DNA of 11,118 nt from a bacterium (GCA_021820025.1 JAKAEF010000023.1:1-11118), one strand, 5' to 3'. Positions 1-6,439 are shown, counted from the first letter of the stretch. Program-made: numbers and translations. The notes: generated by a model not told the origin, from the sequence alone.

Positions 1-281
1 CTGATTTTGCATACAGGTATTTCTTTACGGTTTGGGGTCATCCTCCAGTTACTATAGAAAATACCGCTATTGATCCGCAGAGGAAATCTGTTACCAATCA
101 GCTACTTATTGTTTGTGAATCAGAGCCTTGTGCCCCCCTTGGCAATTCACTATGGGAAATTGCAGGTTTTGGCAGAGCAGACATAGCAGGAAAGTGGAAT
201 GTATCGGTAGTTACTGTATATAAATTAATTCACTACAAAGAACATGCAATACCAAAAACAACAGCAGCCATCCAAAAATAA
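1..281 (+). CDS. C-terminal part of an unrecognised protein
   Basis: An open frame enters from the left edge in frame 3 and runs 92 codons to TAA at 279-281; the start is outside the window. I do not recognise the family with confidence. Visible features are an aromatic-rich opening (YRYFFTVWG), a short strand-like stretch followed by a Cys pair (CESEPC, residues 38-43 of the visible part), then a G/W-rich segment (LWEIAGFG) and an alternating hydrophobic strand (VSVVTVYKLIHY). This looks like the end of a small beta-rich domain, and the Cys pair could form a disulfide or bind metal if the protein is exported. No membrane segment is visible in this part. The zinc-ribbon gene that follows overlaps its end or starts one base after its stop. 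The reading frame is likely real; the function is unknown. Confidence 0.7.
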   Translation, partial: DFAYRYFFTVWGHPPVTIENTAIDPQRKSVTNQLLIVCESEPCAPLGNSLWEIAGFGRADIAGKWNVSVVTVYKLIHYKEHAIPKTTAAIQK

Positions 282-402
282 AATGAGAGAAGATTTGCGG
301 ATGCAACTTTGTCCTGTTTGTAAAACCCCAATGGGAGATATGCCGGGAAGTCGTGATGCATATTGCTCAAACTGTGGTTTCAAAGATCCGTGTTGTGAGT
401 AA
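244..402 (+). CDS. Tiny zinc-ribbon protein (52 or 39 aa)
   Basis: This very short protein contains a CPVC knuckle, about 14 residues, then CSNCG and a terminal PCCE, a treble-clef or zinc-ribbon pattern that should bind one zinc ion. Two starts are possible. ATG at 244 gives 52 residues with a Gln-rich, probably disordered N-terminus and overlaps the upstream gene by 38 bases. ATG at 283 gives 39 residues and lies one base after the upstream stop, the same stop-to-start spacing as cca-ung in this window, which would suit translational coupling. Neither start has a Shine-Dalgarno site. The stop TAA (400-402) directly abuts the stop of the convergent acetyltransferase gene. The partner or target is unknown; such ribbons often bind nucleic acid or protein. 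Confidence 0.7.
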   Translation: MQYQKQQQPSKNKMREDLRMQLCPVCKTPMGDMPGSRDAYCSNCGFKDPCCE

Positions 403-873
403 TTATATAAGCTTTGTTTCTAATGACACAAAAAGAGGAACAAAAGAACTTCTTTTATATAATGCTTGTGCGCGTTCATTATTATAATATGAGTGAACTT
501 CTGCAAAATCTGCTTTAACTTTTTTTGCCCAATCAAAAAATGCTTCAATTAGTTTTGCTCCAATACCTTGATTTCTAAATTCTTTATCTACAATTAAATT
601 TTCCATTTCTACATGTTTGCCTGGACGCCAGGAAATAGGTTTCATAATAGTTGCAGTTGTATAGCCCGCAATTTTTCCGTCTACTTCTGCAACAATACAA
701 ATACATCGTTTTCCAGTAATTCTTTGATTGAGATATTTAATTCCATGCTTTGAGTAAGCCCAATCTTTAACGAGTATGGGGTCATAGATTGAATCAGAAA
801 TGGTTAATTCTTGGGAGAGGCGTTGGATACTCGTGAAGTCGTTTTTTGTTGCAATTCTTATAACAATATTCAT
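403..873 (-). CDS. GNAT-family N-acetyltransferase
   Basis: The 156-residue product fits a single GNAT domain, which transfers an acetyl group from acetyl-CoA to an amine of a protein or small molecule; the substrate cannot be read from the sequence. Visible features are the N-terminal strand and helix (IRIATKNDFTSIQRL, residues 5-19), the central strands (CICIVAEVDGKIAGYTTA, about 57-74), motif A with the CoA-pyrophosphate loop (ENLIVDKEFRNQGIGAKLI, 91-109) and a C-terminal NNERAQALYKRSSF motif (131-144) that matches the family's usual N..A..LY.k.GF. The start is placed at 873 because GNAT homology begins here and a -10 hexamer lies six bases upstream. An in-frame ATG at 918 would extend the protein into the terminator hairpin. 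The gene is probably monocistronic and stops directly against the zinc-ribbon gene. Confidence 0.88.
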   Translation of the reverse strand: MNIVIRIATKNDFTSIQRLSQELTISDSIYDPILVKDWAYSKHGIKYLNQRITGKRCICIVAEVDGKIAGYTTATIMKPISWRPGKHVEMENLIVDKEFRNQGIGAKLIEAFFDWAKKVKADFAEVHSYYNNERAQALYKRSSFVPLFVSLETKLI

Positions 874-879
874 ACAAAA

Positions 880-885
880 AATATA
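880..885 (-). promoter_or_regulatory. -10 element for leaderless GNAT transcript
   Basis: On the minus strand TATATT is followed by exactly six bases and then the ATG at 873, so transcription would start at or beside the A of the start codon. No convincing -35 hexamer is seen; the region upstream is the terminator hairpin of the previous operon. No Shine-Dalgarno site precedes the start, which fits a leaderless mRNA. Confidence 0.5.
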
Positions 886-905
886 CTTGTTCAGTTTATC
901 ATAGA

Positions 906-937
906 AAAACCCCCACACTCAAATGCGCGGGGGTTTT
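906..937. terminator. Bidirectional intrinsic terminator
   Basis: AAAACCCCC (906-914) pairs with GGGGGTTTT (929-937), giving a nine-bp perfect outer stem with a GC-rich core and a loop of about 14 bases that holds a few further pairs. On the minus strand the stem runs into a T-rich tract and would end the operon 1379-958. On the plus strand it ends in TTTT and could stop antisense transcription coming from the zinc-ribbon gene across the acetyltransferase gene. It separates the DUF5679 operon from the acetyltransferase promoter. Confidence 0.85.
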
Positions 938-957
938 ACAAGATTATGAAACAGCAA

Positions 958-1104
958 TTATGCTGCTTTGCCAATCTTGTACATTCCTGTACCACAGACT
1001 GGGCATTTTCCTTTCATTGCTGGTTTACCATTTTTCATGGTGACTGCTTGAGCATTTGGATCATCTCTTTTTGCTCTGCATTTTACACAGTACATTTGTG
1101 CCAT
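958..1104 (-). CDS. DUF5679-type zinc-ribbon protein, 48 aa
   Basis: The 48-residue product starts MAQMYCVKCRAK and has a second knuckle, GKCPVCGTGMYKIG, with the segment AQAVTMKNGKPAMKG between them. Two CxxC pairs about 25 residues apart, together with the 'VTMKNG+PA.KG.CPVCGT' wording, match my recollection of the DUF5679 family of small zinc ribbons. It should bind one zinc ion; the biological role is not established. It is the second gene of a two-gene operon, 26 bases after the membrane-protein gene. A strong Shine-Dalgarno-like AAAGGGGGTG lies about ten bases before the ATG, in contrast to the leaderless first genes nearby. Transcription ends at the hairpin at 906-937. Confidence 0.88.
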   Translation of the reverse strand: MAQMYCVKCRAKRDDPNAQAVTMKNGKPAMKGKCPVCGTGMYKIGKAA

Positions 1105-1130
1105 AATCTTGTTTCACCCCCTTTCAAATT

Positions 1131-1379
1131 TTAATATTGAACCAACGGTAGTATGAGTACTCGTTGTTTCAATAAAGAAAAAAGAATAAGTTCTGCAGCA
1201 ATTAGAAAAACAGTAATAAAAAGTGTTTTAATTAAATCTTGCTTAAGAGAAGCAGAAATAGCAATTGTTTGTTTTTTAGCTCTAATAGTGGTTCCCGAAT
1301 GGGCGGTAAAGGTATATCCCGTAGTTACCTGATGATGCCCAAGGACAGAATTTTCTACATGATTTTTTAGATTAGGCAT
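1131..1379 (-). CDS. Small single-pass membrane protein, unknown function
   Basis: The 82-residue protein has a polar N-terminal half (about residues 1-44, with HVENSVLGHHQVTTGY) and one predicted membrane helix (about 47-67, LIKTLFITVFLIAAELILFSLL), then a short hydrophobic tail. No signal peptide or lipobox is seen. I do not recognise the family by name. It is the first gene of an operon with the DUF5679 zinc ribbon and divergent from the DUF4446 gene, whose product also carries one membrane helix. The start at 1379 is the first ATG after a 67-base divergent control region; there is no clear Shine-Dalgarno site, and a short leader is likely. Coding status is supported by sensible amino-acid composition and operon position. 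Confidence 0.7.
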   Translation of the reverse strand: MPNLKNHVENSVLGHHQVTTGYTFTAHSGTTIRAKKQTIAISASLKQDLIKTLFITVFLIAAELILFSLLKQRVLILPLVQY

Positions 1380-1390
1380 GGTTGAAGCAA

Positions 1391-1420
1391 ACGTTACACT
1401 ATTGACACCTTGGCTGTCAA
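1391..1420 (-). promoter_or_regulatory. Candidate minus-strand promoter of the 82-aa gene
   Basis: The minus-strand hexamer TTGACA (1420-1415) is a perfect -35 match. Eighteen bases downstream lies TAACGT (1396-1391), a poor -10 with only three consensus bases. Its predicted start would give a leader of about five bases before the ATG at 1379. It interlocks with the plus-strand promoter, each -35 box lying in the other's spacer. Confidence 0.35.
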
Positions 1421-1431
1421 GAGGCTAATAT
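1402..1431 (+). promoter_or_regulatory. Promoter of the DUF4446-DUF3048 operon
   Basis: A perfect -35 hexamer TTGACA (1402-1407) is followed by an 18-base spacer and TAATAT (1426-1431), a near-consensus -10. The expected start point near 1438 leaves a leader of about nine bases before the ATG at 1447, with no Shine-Dalgarno site. TTGACA and TGTCAA (1415-1420) form an inverted repeat that could also be an operator. Confidence 0.65.
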
Positions 1432-1446
1432 AAACATACAAACTAT

Positions 1447-1908
1447 ATGGAACTTATTTGGACTGTCATTGCAATATTTTCGTTGTGGTTATTAATTCTT
1501 ACATTTGTTTTCTTTAGATTATCGGCACATTACAATAAACTTATTAAAGGAGCAAATAACAAGTCATTACAATCTTTACTAGAATCTTTGCTTAAGGAAA
1601 CCGATATAACAAAAAAGGATATTGCTTTCTTAAAAGAGAGATGTGATACAATAGACCAAGACGGAAAATTACATATTCAAAAGATCGGTTTATTGCGTTT
1701 TAATCCGTTTAAAGACACGGGAGGAGATCAAAGCTTTATTCTTGCATTAGTTGATAAATCCGATACAGGTGTTGTTATCTCTGGATTATATTCAAGATCA
1801 GGTACCAGATGGTATGCAAAAACTGTTAAAAACGGTAAAGGAGTAGCACACGAGTTATCAGATGATGAAAAACGTGCCTTACAAGAAGCAAATAAAGGCG
1901 TAAAATAA
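1447..1908 (+). CDS. DUF4446 family membrane-anchored protein
   Basis: The 153-residue protein has an N-terminal membrane helix (about residues 4-23), a helical, probably coiled linker (about 28-68), and the conserved DUF4446 core. The core shows HIQKIGLLRFNPFKDTGGDQ (76-95), a strand region (SFILALVDKSDTGVVISGLYSR, 96-117) and RWYAKTVKNGKG (121-132), followed by an acidic LSDDEKRAL segment. These stretches match the family's 'KIG..RFNPF.DTGGDQSF' signature closely. The family has no established biochemical role; in Firmicutes I recall it near chromosome-partitioning genes. It is the first gene of the operon and lies four bases before the DUF3048 gene, whose product is also membrane-anchored, so a shared envelope task is a reasonable inference. 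Confidence 0.92.
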   Translation: MELIWTVIAIFSLWLLILTFVFFRLSAHYNKLIKGANNKSLQSLLESLLKETDITKKDIAFLKERCDTIDQDGKLHIQKIGLLRFNPFKDTGGDQSFILALVDKSDTGVVISGLYSRSGTRWYAKTVKNGKGVAHELSDDEKRALQEANKGVK

Positions 1909-1912
1909 ATCC

Positions 1913-3070
1913 ATGAAAAAAAATTTAGTTTATATTGTTGCTGTTGTTATTTTTGTTTTAGTGGCAGGTGGATCATATGTTCTTTTTTCCAAAACAGGAA
2001 ATAAAGTTATACAAACTTCATTACCAGATGTAAAAAAACTTTCAGATGGTTCTTTGCAATTTGACCAATCTCTTCCAAAAACTCAAGCTTGTCCATTAAA
2101 TGGCGTTAAATATTCAACCCAGCAAGAAGCGTGGTGGCAAAAACATGCTCCTTTGGGAATTATGATTGAAAACAGTACCGATGCCAGACCTCAGTCAGGT
2201 CTTTCGAATGCAGATATTGTATACGAAGCAGTTGCAGAAGGTGGAATTACAAGATTTTTGGGAATTTTTTATTGCCAAGACGCACAAGCTGTTGCTCCTG
2301 TTAGATCAGCTCGTGTGTATTATATTAATTGGGTTTCTGAATACGGATCAAATCCTCTATATGCTCATGTGGGTGGAGCAAATACTCCTGGACCAGCCGA
2401 TGCATTAGGGTTAATTACAAGTCTTGGATGGGATTCTTACAATGACCTTAATCAATTTGCCATTGGGTTTCCAACCTATTGGAGAGACTACAACAGATTA
2501 GGGCATACAGTTGCAACAGAACATACAATGGTTACAACAACAACAAAATTGTGGGATTTTGCAAAGACAAGAGGGATAACAGATGTAAACAAAAACGGAG
2601 TTGCATGGGATGCTAGTTTTGTGAAATATGCATTTAAAGATGATGCTCCATTAGCACAAAGACCTCAGAGCCAAACAATTCATATAGATTTCTGGTCAGA
2701 TCCAGCGTACGCAGTTGACTGGACATATGACAGGGCAAATAATCAGTACTTAAGAAATAATGGCGGAGTAGCACATATTGATTTAAATACTAAAAAACAA
2801 TTAACAACAAAAAATATTGTTGTTATGTTTATGAAAGTATCAAATGTTGATGATGGTTATATGGATAATGAACACCAAGAATATGGTAATATTGGGAGCG
2901 GCAAAGCAGAAGTATTTATGGATGGAAAAGAAATTAAGGGCACTTGGAGAAAGGCATCTAGAACATCCAGAACACTTTTGTATGATGTTGATGGGAATCC
3001 AATTACATTTGATAGAGGAACAATTTGGTTTGAAGCTCAACCATTAGATGGTGTTGTCACAGTCAAATAA
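1913..3070 (+). CDS. DUF3048 (YerB-like) membrane-anchored extracytoplasmic protein
   Basis: The 385-residue product has an N-terminal membrane segment (about residues 5-25). No lipobox Cys follows it, so the protein looks membrane-anchored and not a lipoprotein like Bacillus YerB. The DUF3048 N-terminal domain shows APLGIMIENSTDARPQSGLS (79-98), DIVYEAVAEGGITRFLGIF (101-119), VRSARVYY (130-137) and AHVGG (151-155). The C-terminal domain ends with KGTWRKASRTSRTLLYD (342-358) and a hydrophobic 'GTIWFEAQP' strand. Only two Cys lie outside the membrane (60 and 121), a possible disulfide. The molecular role of the family is not established. The gene follows DUF4446 by four bases without a good Shine-Dalgarno site. 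No terminator follows it, so transcription may read through into the secDF operon. Confidence 0.93.
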   Translation: MKKNLVYIVAVVIFVLVAGGSYVLFSKTGNKVIQTSLPDVKKLSDGSLQFDQSLPKTQACPLNGVKYSTQQEAWWQKHAPLGIMIENSTDARPQSGLSNADIVYEAVAEGGITRFLGIFYCQDAQAVAPVRSARVYYINWVSEYGSNPLYAHVGGANTPGPADALGLITSLGWDSYNDLNQFAIGFPTYWRDYNRLGHTVATEHTMVTTTTKLWDFAKTRGITDVNKNGVAWDASFVKYAFKDDAPLAQRPQSQTIHIDFWSDPAYAVDWTYDRANNQYLRNNGGVAHIDLNTKKQLTTKNIVVMFMKVSNVDDGYMDNEHQEYGNIGSGKAEVFMDGKEIKGTWRKASRTSRTLLYDVDGNPITFDRGTIWFEAQPLDGVVTVK

Positions 3071-3102
3071 CTGCTCCTATCAAACACAATACTTGTTCGA
3101 TA

Positions 3103-3117
3103 TGCTATAATAGGTGA
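3103..3117 (+). promoter_or_regulatory. Extended -10 promoter and Shine-Dalgarno site before the winged-helix gene
   Basis: TGCTATAAT (3103-3111) is a perfect extended -10 element; no good -35 is seen. AGGTGA (3112-3117) follows at once and lies seven bases before the ATG at 3125. A transcript starting from this -10 (near 3118) would lack the Shine-Dalgarno site, while read-through mRNA from the DUF3048 gene would carry it. Confidence 0.6.
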
Positions 3118-3124
3118 AATTTGT

Positions 3125-3700
3125 ATGTTATCAGATTTTATTACTTCACAATCTCGTATTAAATTACTTACTGTTTTTTTAACTTCCCCATATGAAATGT
3201 TTCATGTTCGAGAACTTGTCAGAAGAACAGGAGACGAAATCAATGCCGTAAGACGAGAACTTGCTTTCTTAGAAAAAAAAGGAATACTTACAAAAGAACC
3301 AAGAGCAAACAGAGTATATTATTCTTTAAATAAAAGTTATCCGTTTTATTTTGACCTATTAAAACTTGGAGCAAAAACAGTTGGATTAGGAGCAGATATT
3401 ATAAAAAATAGAGTAAAACTTGGAAAAATTAAATACGCAATGCTGTCTGGTGCATTTGTGAGACGTCTTAAAGATAATCCAGAACAGGTAGATTTTTTAC
3501 TTGTTGGTACTGTCGTTTTGCCAGAAGTTGCACTTTTAGTAAGAAATGAAGAAGCAAGACTTGGAACAGAAATTAATTATACCGTTATGACAGATGATGA
3601 ATTTGATTTTAGAAAAAAAAGAAATGACCCTTTTGTAAAAAGCATTCTAAGCGGCTCCAGGGTAATGCTTTTAGGTGACGAAGAGAACTTGCTGGCATGA
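3125..3700 (+). CDS. Winged-helix protein with degenerate nucleotidyltransferase-like domain
   Basis: The 191-residue protein has an N-terminal winged helix-turn-helix: helices at about 3-20 and 27-35, a recognition helix within DEINAVRRELAFLEKKG (37-53) and a wing at RVYYSLN (63-69). After a linker helix, residues 101-128 read KIKYAMLSGAFVRR...VDFLLVG, which resembles the 'GS-x-RG...SDIDLLVVG' core of minimal nucleotidyltransferases. Here the GS is GA (109-110) and the first Asp of the DxD is Gln (Q121-V-D123), so catalysis is doubtful. The C-terminus (TEINYTVMTDDEF, then FVKSIL and RVMLLGDEE) also fits that fold. Its TGA stop overlaps the secD start (ATGA), implying coupled translation. A regulator of this export operon is the natural inference; DNA targets are unknown. 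Confidence 0.85.
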   Translation: MLSDFITSQSRIKLLTVFLTSPYEMFHVRELVRRTGDEINAVRRELAFLEKKGILTKEPRANRVYYSLNKSYPFYFDLLKLGAKTVGLGADIIKNRVKLGKIKYAMLSGAFVRRLKDNPEQVDFLLVGTVVLPEVALLVRNEEARLGTEINYTVMTDDEFDFRKKRNDPFVKSILSGSRVMLLGDEENLLA

Positions 3701-5073
3701 AGAACCATCCAAGATTTATTTTATGGCTAATCATTTTTTTAACTGCTTTTGCAGTTATAATTGATATGCCGATAACAAAACCTTGGCGTATCCAAACTCC
3801 AAAATTGCCGGGAATTAATAGAAGCATTTCTTTTACACTTCCATTTTATGGTTCAACAATAGATTTACATGTAGGTAATTTTAACTTTATTCAGCAATTC
3901 CCATTTAGAGAAGGTTTGGATTTAGCAGGTGGGACAAGTGTCACACTTAAAGCAGATATGAAAAATGTCCCTCAAGCAAATAGAGCAGATGCTCTTGAGG
4001 CTGCAAAACTAGTTTTGGAAAGACGTACAAATTTGTACGGTGTATCAGAACCAACTATTCAAACAGCACAAGTTGGTAATGATTATAGACTTATTGTAGA
4101 TTTACCAGGTATTAATGAAAACCAAGCAGTAAGTTTAATTGGGACAACAGCGCAGCTTTCTTTCTGGGAGCAAGGTGCAAGTGGTTCTGGAAAACTTCGA
4201 AATCCTGCAACACTTCCTTTTGGAGTACCGCAAGTTTTGGGTACAGATGCACAAGAAACAAATTTAACAGGAAAAGATTTACAAAGTTCATCTGTTACCT
4301 TTGACCAAAATACCGGGAGTCCGCAAGTTCAATTGCAATTTACCTCAGAAGGAGGCAAAAAATTTGCTGAAATAACACAAAAAAATATTGGTAAAGTAGT
4401 TGCAATTGTTTTAGATAATCAGGTAATAGAAGCACCTGTTGTTCAACAAGCGATAACAAATGGAAACGCTGTCATAACGGGATCATTTACCCAAGATCAG
4501 GCAAAAACTTTATCTATAGAATTAGAAGCTGGTTCATTGCCTGTTCCATTAACAATTTTAGAGCAGCAAAGCATTGGAGCAACGCTTGGAGCACAAAGTG
4601 TGAGAGATAGTTTATTTGCAGGAATCTTAGCAATTTTGGTAATTGTTATTTTTATGATAGCCTTGTATAAACGATTAGGAGTTGTTGCTAGTTTTGCATT
4701 AGTTTTGTATACGCTTTTTGTTTTAGCAATCTTTAAAATGATTCCTGTAACATTAACACTTGCTGGAATTGCTGGATTTATTTTATCTATTGGTATGGCA
4801 GTTGATGCAAATATTCTTATTTTTGAAAGAACAAAAGAAGAAATACGAAGAGGAAAAACAGCCAATCAAGCAATCGAATTGGGTTTTTCAAGGGCATGGC
4901 CATCAATTCGCGATTCAAATATTTCAACGCTTATTACAAGTTTTATTTTATACCAATTTGGAACAGGAATTGTCAGAGGGTTTGCATTAACATTGGCAAT
5001 TGGAGTTATTGTTTCTATGTTTTCAGCAATTATAGTAACGCGAACATTTTTACGAATAGTAAATAGGAGTTAA
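3697..5073 (+). CDS. secD: Protein translocase subunit SecD
   Basis: SecD works with SecF and the SecYEG channel in the membrane, using the proton gradient to help pull exported proteins across. The 458-residue product has an N-terminal membrane helix (about 8-23) and the family's first signature FREGLDLAGGTSVTL (70-84). A large extracytoplasmic P1 region runs to about residue 300, with LEAGSLPVPLTILEQQSIG (276-294) before the membrane bundle. Five C-terminal helices follow, including SIGMAVDANILIFERTKEE (364-382), whose D370 matches the conserved charged residue in this SecD motif. The P1 region is shorter than in E. coli SecD (615 residues). The start codon overlaps the upstream stop by four bases and lacks a good Shine-Dalgarno site. 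Confidence 0.97.
   Translation: MKNHPRFILWLIIFLTAFAVIIDMPITKPWRIQTPKLPGINRSISFTLPFYGSTIDLHVGNFNFIQQFPFREGLDLAGGTSVTLKADMKNVPQANRADALEAAKLVLERRTNLYGVSEPTIQTAQVGNDYRLIVDLPGINENQAVSLIGTTAQLSFWEQGASGSGKLRNPATLPFGVPQVLGTDAQETNLTGKDLQSSSVTFDQNTGSPQVQLQFTSEGGKKFAEITQKNIGKVVAIVLDNQVIEAPVVQQAITNGNAVITGSFTQDQAKTLSIELEAGSLPVPLTILEQQSIGATLGAQSVRDSLFAGILAILVIVIFMIALYKRLGVVASFALVLYTLFVLAIFKMIPVTLTLAGIAGFILSIGMAVDANILIFERTKEEIRRGKTANQAIELGFSRAWPSIRDSNISTLITSFILYQFGTGIVRGFALTLAIGVIVSMFSAIIVTRTFLRIVNRS
5065..5069 (+). promoter_or_regulatory. Shine-Dalgarno site of secF
   Basis: AGGAG lies eight bases before the secF ATG (5078) and inside the last codons of secD. It is one of the clearest canonical ribosome binding sites in the window and belongs to an internal operon gene, in contrast to the leaderless first genes. 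Confidence 0.8.
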
Positions 5074-5077
5074 ATTT

Positions 5078-5980
5078 ATGGATATTATAGGAAAGAAAAA
5101 ATGGTACTTTGCAATCTCATTACTGGTTATTATACCGGGATTAATTTCCTTGTTACTTTTTGGATTGAAATTATCAATTGATTTTACTGGTGGTTCAAGA
5201 CTTACTTTATTGTTTCCCCAAAATGTAAATAACCAAACAGTTACGGCTGTAAAACAATCATTTACACAGCAGAAAGTAGAGGTTGCCAGTATTCAGCCAT
5301 CCAGTAATCAATTAATTATTAGAACTGCGCCTTTATCTTCCCAGACACACGCAATTATTTTACAAACAATTACGAAAGAATTTCCTAAAGTTAAAGAAGA
5401 AACCTATGAAACAGTTGGTCCAACAATTGGAAATGAGACCACGTCAAATGCAGTTAAAGGTGTTTTGCTTGCATCTGTCTTAATTGTTTTATATATTGCA
5501 TGGGCATTCCGAGAAGTACCAAAACCAGCAAGTAGCTGGCGCTTTGGAATTTGTGCAATTATTGCGCTTTTACATGATGTTTTAGTTGTTGTTGGCATTT
5601 TTTCAATTCTTGGACATTTCTTTAATGTCGAAGTAGATAGTCTTTTTGTAACAGCGCTTTTGACAGTTATTGGATTTTCTGTTCATGACACAATTGTTGT
5701 ATTTGATAGAATTCGAGAAAATTTAAAGAAAAATATTTTAGGATCATTTGATGAAGTAGTAAATGATTCAATTTTGCAAACAATGACACGTTCACTCAAT
5801 ACATCTTTAACAGTTGTTTTAGTTTTATTCACATTACTTTTATTTGGAGGAGAAAGTACTAAATGGTTTATTGCAGCATTATTAATTGGTGTTGTTAGCG
5901 GAACATATTCTTCTATTTTTAATGCCTCTCAACTTTTAGTTGTCTGGCATGATTGGTCTATAAAAAGAAAAAAGAAGTAA
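5078..5980 (+). CDS. secF: Protein translocase subunit SecF
   Basis: SecF is the partner of SecD in the accessory complex of the Sec translocon. The 300-residue protein shows the expected order: an N-terminal membrane helix (about 10-29), the signature LSIDFTGGSRLTLLF (32-46), a small extracytoplasmic domain, then ETVGPTIGNETTSNA (111-125) leading into the second membrane helix. The conserved membrane motifs FSVHDTIVVFDRIRENL (200-216) and SLNTSLTVVLVLFTLLLFGG (239-258) follow, and the end is a basic cytoplasmic tail (SIKRKKK). Length is normal for an unfused SecF. It follows secD by four bases with a good Shine-Dalgarno site. Its TAA is directly followed by the complement of the yqeY-like stop, leaving no room for a terminator between the convergent genes. 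Confidence 0.97.
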   Translation: MDIIGKKKWYFAISLLVIIPGLISLLLFGLKLSIDFTGGSRLTLLFPQNVNNQTVTAVKQSFTQQKVEVASIQPSSNQLIIRTAPLSSQTHAIILQTITKEFPKVKEETYETVGPTIGNETTSNAVKGVLLASVLIVLYIAWAFREVPKPASSWRFGICAIIALLHDVLVVVGIFSILGHFFNVEVDSLFVTALLTVIGFSVHDTIVVFDRIRENLKKNILGSFDEVVNDSILQTMTRSLNTSLTVVLVLFTLLLFGGESTKWFIAALLIGVVSGTYSSIFNASQLLVVWHDWSIKRKKK

Positions 5981-6433
5981 TTATTGAGCTAAAGATTCTC
6001 TTACAATTCTACTAACTAATCCGCCGTCAGCTTTTCCTTTAATTTTTGGAGATAAAAATCCCATAACTTTTCCCATGTCTGATGGAGCTGTTGCACCAAC
6101 TTCTGCAATTGCATCTTTTACTAAATTTTTAATTTCTTCTTCTGTTAATTGTTTTGGAAGATATACTGCTAAAAGTGCCATTTCTTCTTTTTCTTTATCT
6201 GCTAATTCTTGTCTTCCGGCTTTTTCAAATTGTTCTATGGAATCTTTTCTTTGTTTAACCTGTTTTTCTATAACAGCTAAAACATCTTCATCTGTTGCTT
6301 CGTAGCCTGCGCCGCCTTTATTAATTTCGTAATAGGTAATAGCAGATAACAACATGCGAAGAACAGATTTTTTTAACTCGTCTCTAGCAATCATGGATTG
6401 CTTTAATTCGTCTTGCAGTTGTTGTTTTAACAT
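5981..6433 (-). CDS. GatB/YqeY domain-containing protein
   Basis: This 150-residue protein matches stand-alone YqeY proteins in length and pattern: an N-terminal helical region (LQDELKQSMIARDELKKSVLRMLLSAI, residues 6-32), a second helix rich in Lys/Gln (VIEKQVKQRKDSIEQFEKAGR, 54-74), the YLPKQLTEEEI motif (91-101) and the C-terminal DMGKVMGFLSPKIKGKADGGLVS (119-141). The C-terminal half is homologous to the tail domain of GatB, the amidotransferase subunit that acts on mischarged Glu-tRNA or Asp-tRNA, so tRNA binding is plausible but unproven. The gene has its own extended -10 promoter six bases before the ATG. It converges with secF with no intergenic base. Confidence 0.95.
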   Translation of the reverse strand: MLKQQLQDELKQSMIARDELKKSVLRMLLSAITYYEINKGGAGYEATDEDVLAVIEKQVKQRKDSIEQFEKAGRQELADKEKEEMALLAVYLPKQLTEEEIKNLVKDAIAEVGATAPSDMGKVMGFLSPKIKGKADGGLVSRIVRESLAQ

Positions 6434-6439
6434 ATGTCT

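Noticed and set aside
874..918. Longer start for the acetyltransferase at 918, adding 15 residues.
   Set aside because: The extra residues (MWGFFYDKLNKYIFC) have no GNAT counterpart, lie in the terminator hairpin and across the predicted -10, and the ATG at 873 fits both homology and promoter spacing.
811..1134. 107-codon plus-strand open frame.
   Set aside because: It runs antisense through the acetyltransferase 5' end, a terminator and the whole DUF5679 gene, and its Cys/Phe/His-rich composition looks like a shadow.
3071..3124. Terminator or hairpin between DUF3048 and the winged-helix gene.
   Set aside because: Only a five-bp CCTAT/ATAGG inverted repeat with a long loop is visible, too weak to support a structure.
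4497..4865. 122-codon minus-strand open frame inside secD.
   Set aside because: It is antisense to well-conserved SecD membrane motifs, with no promoter or ribosome site.
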